A DNA stretch of 64,000 nt from Gammaproteobacteria bacterium. Its GTDB lineage: Bacteria > Pseudomonadota > Gammaproteobacteria > Steroidobacterales > Steroidobacteraceae. The stretch is taken from contig JANYLM010000074.1 in assembly GCA_025357835.1 (NCBI GenBank), positions 53,667 through 117,666 on the forward strand. Direction: 5' to 3'. Positions 40,497 through 48,332 of the stretch are shown one piece after another. Both the position numbers and the translations under genes were made by a program. Within the stretch, counting starts at the first letter, position 1. Each line of letters begins with the position of its first letter. The notes under the pieces are model-generated. The model was not told the origin of the DNA, searched no databases, and was given only the letters and a program-made list of their open reading frames with translations.

Positions 40497-41480
40497 ATGA
40501 GCTCAGGTGGGTCCGATCTCGGCGAGTTCGAGTTGATACGTCGCTTTTTTCAGCGCCCCTGTGCGCCGGGGGCCGGTGTTATTCTCGGAATCGGCGATGA
40601 CGCCGCCCTGCTTGAAGTGCCTCCGGGCACGCAATTGGTTGCCGCCGTCGACACCATCGTTGAGGGGCGCCACTTCCCGGAAAAGACCGACGCCCGCTCC
40701 GTAGGCCATCGTGCGCTGGCCGTCAATTTGAGTGACCTAGCCGCCATGGGCGCGACCCCAGCCTGGGCCACTTTGGCTCTAACCATGCCCAGCGTAGACA
40801 TTGATTGGCTGGAGTCGTTCGCGGCGGGGCTTTTGGAGCTTGCGGATGCCCATGGAGTGGCGTTGGTCGGTGGCGACACGACACGCGGGCCCTTGACCAT
40901 CAGCGTGCAAGTCATGGGACATGTGCCGCGAGGCACGGCCTTACGCCGCGACGGCGCCCGAGCCGGTGATTTATTGGCCGTGACCGGCACCTTGGGCGAT
41001 GCCGGCGCGGGACTTGCGTTCGTCAAGACACCGCCGCCGCCGGAAACTCGACTCGCCGCCCTGGAACTCATACGGCGCTTCGACTACCCGGCGCCCAGAG
41101 TGCAGTTCGGCTTAGCGGCTCGCGGTATCGCGACGGCGGCCATGGACCTGTCCGATGGATTGGTCGGGGACTTGCCTAAACTAGCGCAGGCGAGCGGCCT
41201 TGCCGCTCATGTGGTGGTGGAGCGCTTGCCCCTATCCGAGGCTATGCGCGCTGCCGTACCCGGGCCCCAAGCGCGTGACTGGGCGCTGGCGGCGGGAGAT
41301 GACTACGAGTTGCTGCTTGCGGTGCCGGCGCCGCGCTACACCGATCTGAGGGCCGCGGCGGATCAATTAAACTTAACGTTGTGCGTAATCGGTGAATTTC
41401 GCGAAGGCAACGGCGTGACTTGGTCGCTGAACGGCGGGGACTTCGTGCCCAGCGCCCGGGGATGGGATCACTTCGCCTAA
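40497..41480 (+). CDS. thiL: Thiamine-monophosphate kinase
   Basis: 327 residues from ATG 40497. Makes thiamine diphosphate from thiamine monophosphate and ATP. Motifs: FELIRRFF, GIGDDAALLEVP, DTIVEGRHF, ALAVNLSDLAAMGA, GGDTTRGPLTISVQ and MDLSDGL. An upstream in-frame reading to 40398 overlaps nusB without support. Last gene of the riboflavin-nusB-thiL operon. Confidence 0.95.
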   Translation: MSSGGSDLGEFELIRRFFQRPCAPGAGVILGIGDDAALLEVPPGTQLVAAVDTIVEGRHFPEKTDARSVGHRALAVNLSDLAAMGATPAWATLALTMPSVDIDWLESFAAGLLELADAHGVALVGGDTTRGPLTISVQVMGHVPRGTALRRDGARAGDLLAVTGTLGDAGAGLAFVKTPPPPETRLAALELIRRFDYPAPRVQFGLAARGIATAAMDLSDGLVGDLPKLAQASGLAAHVVVERLPLSEAMRAAVPGPQARDWALAAGDDYELLLAVPAPRYTDLRAAADQLNLTLCVIGEFREGNGVTWSLNGGDFVPSARGWDHFA

Positions 41481-41485
41481 GCCTC

Positions 41486-41507
41486 GACCCAAATCACAGT
41501 TTGGGTC
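41486..41507 (+). terminator. Inverted repeat after thiL, possible terminator
   Basis: GACCCAAA (41486-41493) pairs perfectly with TTTGGGTC (41500-41507) around a 6-base loop, 5 bases after the thiL stop. No T-run follows, so a weak terminator or a 3'-end stabiliser is possible. Confidence 0.4.
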
Positions 41508-41538
41508 CAGTCTCCCCAGTATCCTGCGGATCATTCAT

Positions 41539-42888
41539 TTGAATACGCCCGGCGGCGCACGGTTACCCTTGACCAATACTCGCTTAACTACGCATGCGAA
41601 GCCGCAAAACGGCCGCGCCTCCTTGCCGGAGAAAATCGGCAAGTACGTGATCATCAACGAGGTCGGGCGCGGCAGCACGGGCGTGGTGTATCTATCGCAC
41701 GACCCCTACTACGGGCGCGACGTCGCCATCAAGGTGTACAACGTCGATGCCAGCGGCGATGAAAATCGCAAGCGCATCGCGCGCAAGATGTTCCTCTCCG
41801 AGGCGCATATGGTCGGGATGCTGCAGCACCCGAACATTCTGCCGATCTACGATGCCGGCGAGGAAAACGGACATTGCTACATCGTGACCGAGCATGTGCA
41901 TGGCGCACGCACCCTCGCGGCTTATTGCCGGCCGGATAATTTGCTGCGTATCGACGACGTGGTAGAGCTGGTCTACAAGGCCGCCCGCGCGCTGCATTAT
42001 GCGCATAGCCGCGGCGTCATCCATCGCGATATCAAGCCCAGCAATATCATGCTCACGCTCGACAGCGATGTGCGAATCATCGATTTCGGCATCGCTTTGG
42101 TGGCCGATTCGGAAATTTCGCGGATCGAGGGGATCGCGGGCAGCCCGTCATATATGTCCCCGGAGCAAGTGCAGTCGATCGAACTCACCAATCGTTCGGA
42201 CTTGTACTCGCTCGGTGCGGTGATGTATGAACTTCTGACCGGAACACGGCCGTTCCGGGCCGGCAATTTGCAAAAGCTGCTACACCAGATCGTGTTCGCG
42301 ACGCCGCCGCCCATTCATACCCTGCGTCCCGAGATCCCGGAGGAACTGGAGAACGTGACCGCGATGGCTCTGCAAAAGGAGCCGGAAAAGCGCTACAAAA
42401 CCGGCCTGGATTTTGCGGCGGAGCTCACCCGCGTGCATCAGAAATTGCGCGCGCAGTATAACCGCATCGATCAGCAAGAGCAGTTCAGCTTGCTGCGCAA
42501 GCTGAAGTTCTTCCACGAATTCTCGCACGGCGAGATCTGGGAAGTGCTGCGCGCCAGCAGCTGGCAGGACTACGCCGATGCCGAGGAGATCGTCAAGGAA
42601 GGGGAAATGGACGATCGCTTCTACATCATCGTGCAAGGCAGGGTCAGCGTGCAGCGGCTGGGACGGGCGCTCGGATACCTGGAGATAGGCGACTGCTTCG
42701 GTGAGACCAGCTATGTGCGCGGAGCGAAACGCACGGCCACCATCAATGCCTCCGCACCCGTTACCGTGATGAAGGTCAGCTCCACGCTGCTGGAACAGGT
42801 ATCGGCGGAGTGCCAGTTGCGCTTCAATCAAGTGTTTCTGCGCAGTATGATCGGGCGGCTGCAAAGCGCCGAGAAGGGCGTTTCCTAG
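41539..42888 (+). CDS. Ser/Thr protein kinase fused to a cyclic nucleotide-binding domain
   Basis: 449 residues from TTG 41539, eight bases after CGGA; an alternative start lies a few codons in. The kinase domain (about 35-300) has GRGSTGVV, Lys65, HRDIKPSN at 162-169 and DFG at 182-184, so it should be active. Residues about 325-449 form a cNMP-binding-type beta-roll (IVKEGEMDDRFYIIVQGRVSV and GDCFGETSYV). No membrane segment. The layout suggests a kinase gated by a nucleotide or by the roll acting as a sensor. It follows the thiL terminator and converges on folE2. Confidence 0.88.
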   Translation: MNTPGGARLPLTNTRLTTHAKPQNGRASLPEKIGKYVIINEVGRGSTGVVYLSHDPYYGRDVAIKVYNVDASGDENRKRIARKMFLSEAHMVGMLQHPNILPIYDAGEENGHCYIVTEHVHGARTLAAYCRPDNLLRIDDVVELVYKAARALHYAHSRGVIHRDIKPSNIMLTLDSDVRIIDFGIALVADSEISRIEGIAGSPSYMSPEQVQSIELTNRSDLYSLGAVMYELLTGTRPFRAGNLQKLLHQIVFATPPPIHTLRPEIPEELENVTAMALQKEPEKRYKTGLDFAAELTRVHQKLRAQYNRIDQQEQFSLLRKLKFFHEFSHGEIWEVLRASSWQDYADAEEIVKEGEMDDRFYIIVQGRVSVQRLGRALGYLEIGDCFGETSYVRGAKRTATINASAPVTVMKVSSTLLEQVSAECQLRFNQVFLRSMIGRLQSAEKGVS

Positions 42889-42912
42889 ACTAGCCTGGCC
42901 CGGCCTGCAACG

Positions 42913-43737
42913 CTACTGTACCGCTTCTTTGTCGTGCTCGATCATCGCGTACGCCGAATGATTGTGAATCGATTCGAAATTCTCCGATTCGACCACATAG
43001 GCGCGAACGCGTTTGTCCCTGTTCAGAGCCACCGCTACGTCCCGCACCGTGTCCTCGACGAATTTCGGATTGTCGTAGGCGCGCTCGGTCACGTATTTCT
43101 CATCGGGGCGCTTCAAGATTCCGTACACCTCGCATGAGGCTTCAGCTTCGGCCACATCGATCAGTTCTTCCAGCCACATATGCTCGACCAGCTTCGCCGT
43201 CAATGTAATGTGCGAGCGTTGATTGTGGGCGCCATAGTCGGATATCTTCTTCGAGCAGGGACAGAGGCTGGTGGTCGGGACCACGACCTTGAGCCAGACG
43301 TCAGTCTTGCCATTGTGGTGCTCGCCGAAAATGGTGGCTTGGTAATTCATCAAGCTCTCGACCCCGGTGACCGGCGCTTTCTTCATGACAAAGTACGGGA
43401 AAGTCATCTCGATATGCCCGGCGTCCGCGTCCAAATGCTCGGTCATTTCCGCGAGCATTTTGCCGAAGGAATCTACCGAGATTTCGCGCTCGTGCCGGTG
43501 CAGGATCTCGACGAAGCGGGACATGTGCGTGCCCTTGAAGTTGTGGGGCAGATTCACGTACATGTTGAAATTTGCGACCGTGTGTTGCTCGCCGCGGGCT
43601 CGATCCTTCACCTTGACCGGGTGGTAGATGTCCTTAATGCCGACCTTGTTGATCGGTATCTGACGCGTGTCGGCATGGCCCTGCACGTCCTCCACGGACG
43701 CCACATTCGGCTTTTTGACGGGGACGGCGACGTGCAT
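42913..43737 (-). CDS. folE2: GTP cyclohydrolase IB (FolE2)
   Basis: 274 residues from ATG 43737 after AGGAAA. Family motifs: [55 protein letters not shown] and the C-terminal [17 protein letters not shown]. The Cys of SLCPCSK is the catalytic metal ligand. FolE2 makes dihydroneopterin triphosphate for folate and is commonly Zur-regulated when zinc is scarce. No Zur box was recognised in the 231-bp upstream gap. Confidence 0.95.
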   Translation of the reverse strand: MHVAVPVKKPNVASVEDVQGHADTRQIPINKVGIKDIYHPVKVKDRARGEQHTVANFNMYVNLPHNFKGTHMSRFVEILHRHEREISVDSFGKMLAEMTEHLDADAGHIEMTFPYFVMKKAPVTGVESLMNYQATIFGEHHNGKTDVWLKVVVPTTSLCPCSKKISDYGAHNQRSHITLTAKLVEHMWLEELIDVAEAEASCEVYGILKRPDEKYVTERAYDNPKFVEDTVRDVAVALNRDKRVRAYVVESENFESIHNHSAYAMIEHDKEAVQ

Positions 43738-43968
43738 TTTCGGGTTTCCTACTGAAGCGATCAGGCACTACATGGTGCCGAAACCGCGAATTCCAAGAAT
43801 ATTAGACGATTCGCGCCGGCTTGGCTTCGCGGCAGGGCGGAGGGGTAGCCGACAGGCGGAGTCGGCGGGCGGTATCGGCCGTTTAAGGCCGCATTGGCGG
43901 TCGTCCGGCGTCCACCAGGGAGTGCCTGCGCCAACCCTGTCGAATGGCTTGGCCGGGGCTGCCGAAAC

Positions 43969-44868
43969 CTAAACTCGACGATCGACCACGTAGCAGGCCA
44001 GCCAGGCCAGCACTTGGGCGCGCCCGCTGAACGGTACCAGCCGATCGCAGGCGCGGCGCTGCAACTCCCGCGCGCGTGCCTTGGCGGCGTCAAGTCCAAG
44101 AACGCTGGGGTAAGTGGGTTTGGCGCGGGCAGCGTCGGCGCCAATTGTCTTGCCCAGATCCAGGGTGCTGCCTTCGACGTCGAGGATGTCGTCTTGGATT
44201 TGAAACGCAAGCCCGATGTCCTGCGAATATCCGTCCAGCGCTTCCCATTCGGCCGGGGTCAGTGCGGGCGCGCAAGCCGCGGCCAGCAGCACGCTGGCGC
44301 GAATCAGCGCGCCGGTCTTGAGCCGATGCATGGCCTCCAGTTCTTCGAGATTTATGCTGCGGCCCACGGCGCAGAGGTCCAAGGCCTGGCCGCCCGCCAT
44401 GCCCTCGGTGCCGCTGGCATCCGCGAGAATCTGTATCATTTTCAAACGAGCCGCGGAACTTACGCCGGCGGCGCGATCGCGCGCCAGCAATGAGAATGCC
44501 AGGACCTGGAGCGCGTCGCCCGCAAGAATGGCGGTTGCTTCATCGAAGGCGCGATGCGTCGTGGGCCGGCCGCGACGCAGGTCGTCATCGTCCATTGCCG
44601 GCAGGTCGTCGTGAACCAGAGAATACGAATGAATGAGCTCCACTGCCGCGGCCGGTGCATCCAGAGTGCTGGCGGGAATGCCCAAAGCCTCTCCGGTGCA
44701 GTACACAAGCAGAGGGCGCAGGCGTTTACCGCCGCTAAGCACCGCGTAGCGCTGCGCCGCGTGCAGGCGCTGCGGAATGATCTCGGCCGTCGGCAGTACC
44801 GTATCGAGAAACGATTGCACGCGTGCCTGGTAGCCACGCAGTCGTGTCTCCAAAGCATCCGTACTCAC
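43969..44868 (-). CDS. ispA: Farnesyl diphosphate synthase / short-chain polyprenyl synthase
   Basis: 299 residues from GTG 44868. First Asp-rich motif HDDLPAMDDDDLRRGRPTTH and second DDILD are intact. Also GGKRLRPLL and LKTGALI. Enzyme makes GPP/FPP from IPP and DMAPP. It is 11 bp after xseB, the conserved xseB-ispA order; dxs, often third, is absent and folE2 follows instead. Confidence 0.94.
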   Translation of the reverse strand: MSTDALETRLRGYQARVQSFLDTVLPTAEIIPQRLHAAQRYAVLSGGKRLRPLLVYCTGEALGIPASTLDAPAAAVELIHSYSLVHDDLPAMDDDDLRRGRPTTHRAFDEATAILAGDALQVLAFSLLARDRAAGVSSAARLKMIQILADASGTEGMAGGQALDLCAVGRSINLEELEAMHRLKTGALIRASVLLAAACAPALTPAEWEALDGYSQDIGLAFQIQDDILDVEGSTLDLGKTIGADAARAKPTYPSVLGLDAAKARARELQRRACDRLVPFSGRAQVLAWLACYVVDRRV

Positions 44869-44879
44869 AATCCTTTGCC

Positions 44880-45140
44880 TCAGCCGGCTTTGGATTCGTC
44901 GGGAGCGAAGGCCTCAATGGCAGGTTCGCCAGCCTTCTTGAGCAGGATTTCGACTTTCTGTTCCGCCTGCTTGAGCGCGGTTTGGCAGGCGCGCGTCAGC
45001 ATCACGCCGCGTTCGAAAGCCGCCAAAGATTCCTCCAGCGGCAGATCGCCTTGCTCGAGCCGTTCCACCAGTTCTTCGAGGTCGCGCATCGCGGTCTCAA
45101 AATCAGGCTGTGCTTCTTTTGCGGCTATGGGTGTTGACAT
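44880..45140 (-). CDS. xseB: Exodeoxyribonuclease VII small subunit
   Basis: 86 residues from ATG 45140. The two-helix core is FETAMRDLEELVERLEQGDLPLEESLAAFERG, followed by CQTALKQAEQKVEILL. It pairs with XseA, which is not in the window. Upstream frame to 45242 is not supported. Precedes ispA. Confidence 0.93.
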   Translation of the reverse strand: MSTPIAAKEAQPDFETAMRDLEELVERLEQGDLPLEESLAAFERGVMLTRACQTALKQAEQKVEILLKKAGEPAIEAFAPDESKAG

Positions 45141-45320
45141 GATTGAACGGTACACAGGCGCTGCAACGGGGTCAAACCGGAGGTGCGGGCGGCCGACGCG
45201 GTGCAAAATCCCGCCCTCAACCTGCGGCCGGGCGCGGAACATTGTAAAGCCGTGATATGCGTCACAGCCTCGGGGCCGCGGTGTCGCCGCTTTTTAGTAC
45301 CATTGGCAATGGGAATCTAT

Positions 45321-45764
45321 ATGCCAATTTCAATCAAATCAATCCTCCTCGGAGGATGCCTGGGAGCCGTTATATTGGCCGCGGCGGCTTGCAGTCCGCG
45401 CCGTATTCCACCCATGACGGTCAGCGACCTCATGGAGGACCGCGTGACTCTCGACGGCGTGTTGATGAAGTGTAATCAGAATCAGTCCAAGGCGCGCTCC
45501 GATGCGGATTGCTTGACTGCCCGAATTGCCATCGAGCGTCTTGCCAGACAAAACGAGCCGGCCAAAGAAGCCAAGCGCATGGAAGAATTCGAGCGCAGCC
45601 GCGAGCAGTTGAGACTGTCCCAGGAAAAGCAGCGGCAGGAACAGGAAGTGAAGACCAAGGTGGATGCCTATCACCTGCCCCTGGTGCCGGTCGAGCCGAC
45701 CCCACCGTCTGCATCGCCGAGCGATAATGCGAGTCCGCCCGTAGCCCGCGAGACGAACCCTTAA
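45321..45764 (+). CDS. EexN-family lipoprotein
   Basis: 147 residues from ATG 45321, after GGGAA; an ATG at 45309 is an alternative. The lipobox ends LAAAAC with Cys24. The mature part has TVSDLMEDRVTLDGVLMKCNQNQSKARSDADCLTAR, the EexN pattern with two Cys. A helical Glu/Lys/Arg-rich coil (about 75-115) and a Pro/Ser-rich tail follow. EexN proteins are known as entry-exclusion lipoproteins of conjugative elements, but chromosomal copies without transfer genes are common. Divergent from xseB. Confidence 0.75.
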   Translation: MPISIKSILLGGCLGAVILAAAACSPRRIPPMTVSDLMEDRVTLDGVLMKCNQNQSKARSDADCLTARIAIERLARQNEPAKEAKRMEEFERSREQLRLSQEKQRQEQEVKTKVDAYHLPLVPVEPTPPSASPSDNASPPVARETNP

Positions 45765-45821
45765 GCCTGCCGAACATATCGGCGGGGAGCCATCTCAAAT
45801 GGGGGTCACACCGAAGTACGA

Positions 45822-46637
45822 CTATGAGCAGGCGCGCAGATGTGCGATCACCAGTTCATTGACGACAGTCGGCGCCTCCATGTTCGCCATGTGACCGGCG
45901 CCGCCGATGCTGTGAAGGATCGCGTGCGGAATGTGCCTGGCGAGATGGCCTGCAATAGCCTTGAAGTCGGGCAGGTCGAGCTCGCCGACCAGAACCAACG
46001 TGGGGGGCGACACGCCGGCGAGTTCCTTGATCGCCGGTGACGGCGGCCTGCGAACGGGGTCGAGATTCCGCCAATGCCATGCCGAGTAGCGCTCCACCAT
46101 GGCCGCAAGAGCGGCCGCGAGTCGCGGGTCGCGCTGCGCCGGCACGAAGAGCTCGTGTGTCAGCCACAGTTGTTTCGCGGCGCGGACATCGCCATTCCTG
46201 GCGGCGCCCACTATTGCACGCATGCTTCGCACCCACTCGTCGCTCCAGCAAAATCCTTCCAGCGCCGCATCGATCAGGGTCAACGACTTCACGGCCAGGG
46301 GTTGCTCAAGCGCAAAACGCAATGCCATTTGCCCTCCCATCGACAGACCGATGACATGAGCAGGGCGTGCGTCAAGGAAATTGAGTAAGCCGAGAAGATC
46401 GTCTGAGTGGCTGTACGGCCCTTCGGGAAGCGTCGAAAGTCCGAAGCCGCGTACGTCATAGCGTATGGCGCGAAATTCCCGCTGCAGCGCGGGCCACTGC
46501 GGATCCCACATGGATGCATCGAGGCTGAGACCATGGATCAGTACGACTGGCGGTCCCATGCCCGCAGTGGAATAATGCAGCTGACCGCCGTCCGCGCAAG
46601 CCCAGGTTCGCTGCTTTTCGCGATCACTGCCAATCAT
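45822..46637 (-). CDS. Alpha/beta hydrolase
   Basis: 271 residues from ATG 46637, seven bases after GAGGA. HGLSLDASMWDPQW is the oxyanion region, the nucleophile is Ser99 in GLSMGG, the acid lies near VGELDLPDF, and the His is in GGAGHMANMEAP. Resembles 3-oxoadipate enol-lactonase-like hydrolases, but the substrate cannot be read from sequence. No signal peptide. Confidence 0.85.
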   Translation of the reverse strand: MIGSDREKQRTWACADGGQLHYSTAGMGPPVVLIHGLSLDASMWDPQWPALQREFRAIRYDVRGFGLSTLPEGPYSHSDDLLGLLNFLDARPAHVIGLSMGGQMALRFALEQPLAVKSLTLIDAALEGFCWSDEWVRSMRAIVGAARNGDVRAAKQLWLTHELFVPAQRDPRLAAALAAMVERYSAWHWRNLDPVRRPPSPAIKELAGVSPPTLVLVGELDLPDFKAIAGHLARHIPHAILHSIGGAGHMANMEAPTVVNELVIAHLRACS

Positions 46638-46680
46638 CGACGGTCCTCGATCTCATTGAAGTAAAAGGGATTCGCCGAAT

Positions 46681-47388
46681 TCATGTCGCGTGTGCGATCA
46701 GCAGGACATTGGCAAACGGGGTTCCCTGACTCATAGGTGTCACTTCGGTATCGAAGCCGCAATCGCGCAACAATACCCGCCATTGCGCCACGCTGCGACA
46801 GTGCTGCGTGACTACGGTACGCCCACGCAGCAGCAGCACCAGCTTGTCGCTCCATTGACCGTAACGAAACCGCATGCCGCCGCCGGCATCACCGACACGC
46901 AGCAGCAATAAGCCGCGCACCGGCAGAGCCGCACGCACCCGCTGCAGCACCTCCAGTTGAGCCTGCGGCGTCAGATAGTGCAAAACATCCAGAATCACCA
47001 CTGCGTCGACCGCTCCGAAAGCTGCGCTGCGGATGTCGGCTTGCGAGATATTCAAAGCGGGTCCCAGAGCGCTGCGCGCACGCTCAACTTCGCGGGCCAT
47101 GAGATCGATGCCGCGAGTTGACAGGACGCGCGGAGCGGGCGGCCAAGTGCGCGGCCAGCTGCCACTCTCGTAGCAGCGCTCGGCGGCGCGCAGCCAGGCT
47201 GCCAGCAGCCCCTGGCCGCACCCCAAGTCCAGCACACTAGTTCGCCCCAGCAGCAGACCGGACTCGAGTATGGCTCGATACACAGGATCGGTGCGCAGCT
47301 TGCCGCGGGCAAAGTAGTACGCGAAGTGGCCTGCATTGCGGTAGGGCTCGCAGGCGGCATCGAGAAGCGCGGGGCTCAGGGGTGCCAT
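46681..47388 (-). CDS. Class I SAM-dependent methyltransferase
   Basis: 235 residues from ATG 47388; a TTG at 47409 is an alternative. The SAM-binding motif is VLDLGCGQGLLAAWL, motif II about GIDLMAREVERA, then DAVVILDVLHYL. It lies 43 bp from the hydrolase gene on the same strand, so joint transcription is likely. Substrate unknown. Confidence 0.8.
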   Translation of the reverse strand: MAPLSPALLDAACEPYRNAGHFAYYFARGKLRTDPVYRAILESGLLLGRTSVLDLGCGQGLLAAWLRAAERCYESGSWPRTWPPAPRVLSTRGIDLMAREVERARSALGPALNISQADIRSAAFGAVDAVVILDVLHYLTPQAQLEVLQRVRAALPVRGLLLLRVGDAGGGMRFRYGQWSDKLVLLLRGRTVVTQHCRSVAQWRVLLRDCGFDTEVTPMSQGTPFANVLLIAHAT

Positions 47389-47435
47389 GCAGCGGCCGCC
47401 GGTGGTCAATCCTTCGCCATCTCAATTGACCTAGT

Positions 47436-48260
47436 CTATTTCTGCTGTTCCAGAGGGTAGGTGCGTGGGGGTTCCGCGTTGGGAGCGGCACCGTTCGGCG
47501 CCTGCGCGCCCGAAGTCGCCGGCATGTCGGCTTGGGGCGCCGGCGAATTTCTCACCGCTGTATGAGTCGCCTGCGCCAATCGTTCCAAGAAACGCTGCGC
47601 TGTGGCCGGCGCGGCAGGAGCCAGGCCGGAGAAGATCTCGGTGGCCGTTACGCCGCTCTTGCCGTACAGCGAGGCGTTGGCCGATCGGTCGATCGAGATC
47701 ACGCTGCCGTCGAGCGCGATGCCGCCGAACAGTCCACGGGTGCGTGCATAGGAATATATCTCCGCATTGAAACCCAAGTCGGTCGCGGCCGAACCTTGCC
47801 GCCCGACCGGTCCGGTGGCGACCGACGCGTCGGCACCCAGGGTCAGCTTGCCACCGGCAATGCCTTCGATGCCCGCTTTGGAGGTGAACACCAGAATGAT
47901 GTCGGAGGATTGCGCCCCGGCTTGAAAGCCCCAGCTACCGCCGGTCACCGAGATGAAGGTTGGATTACTCCACGGGGCGGTCAATTTGTCGCGTACGACG
48001 AGTACGCCGTTGCCGTGGCGGCCGCCGAATATCAGCGCCACCTTGGTGACATCGGGTATCACGGCGATCCCATAGGCGCGAGACAGCAGCGCGTCCGGTA
48101 TTTGCTGATCCGGCATGGCCTGCACTTCTTGCAGTACTTCCGTTGCCGTGAGCAAGCGGCCTTCTTCGCGCGCGCCGGCGTTTGCAATATTTACAATTGC
48201 GGCGGTGGCGATAATTGCCGAGAAAAACAGTGTGGAAACAATCTTTTTTCTAATTGACAT
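47436..48260 (-). CDS. SYLF-domain (lipid-binding) exported protein
   Basis: 274 residues from ATG 48260, after AGGAG. Signal peptide about 1-29. The SYLF core follows: AYGIAVIPDVTKVALIFGGRHGNGVLVVRD, GGSWGFQAGAQSSDIILVF, GADASVATGPVGR and YSYARTRGLFGGIALDG. The last 60 residues are a Pro/Ala-rich tail with no fold. SYLF domains bind phosphoinositides or other lipids; the bacterial role is unknown. Divergent from nothing close; the next minus-strand kinase ends 72 bp upstream. Confidence 0.88.
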   Translation of the reverse strand: MSIRKKIVSTLFFSAIIATAAIVNIANAGAREEGRLLTATEVLQEVQAMPDQQIPDALLSRAYGIAVIPDVTKVALIFGGRHGNGVLVVRDKLTAPWSNPTFISVTGGSWGFQAGAQSSDIILVFTSKAGIEGIAGGKLTLGADASVATGPVGRQGSAATDLGFNAEIYSYARTRGLFGGIALDGSVISIDRSANASLYGKSGVTATEIFSGLAPAAPATAQRFLERLAQATHTAVRNSPAPQADMPATSGAQAPNGAAPNAEPPRTYPLEQQK

Positions 48261-48332
48261 CAAGACTCCTAAATTGGCATATCGCACCATCCGCTAAAGC
48301 GGACCCTGCGCCGGTTGGTTAGTTCCGCAAGC

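Noticed and set aside
43761..44210. A 149-residue minus-strand reading across the ispA end
   Set aside because: It overlaps ispA in another frame and lacks protein signals.
45321..45764. Conjugative or mobile element
   Set aside because: No transfer, integrase or transposase gene, and the neighbours are conserved chromosomal genes.
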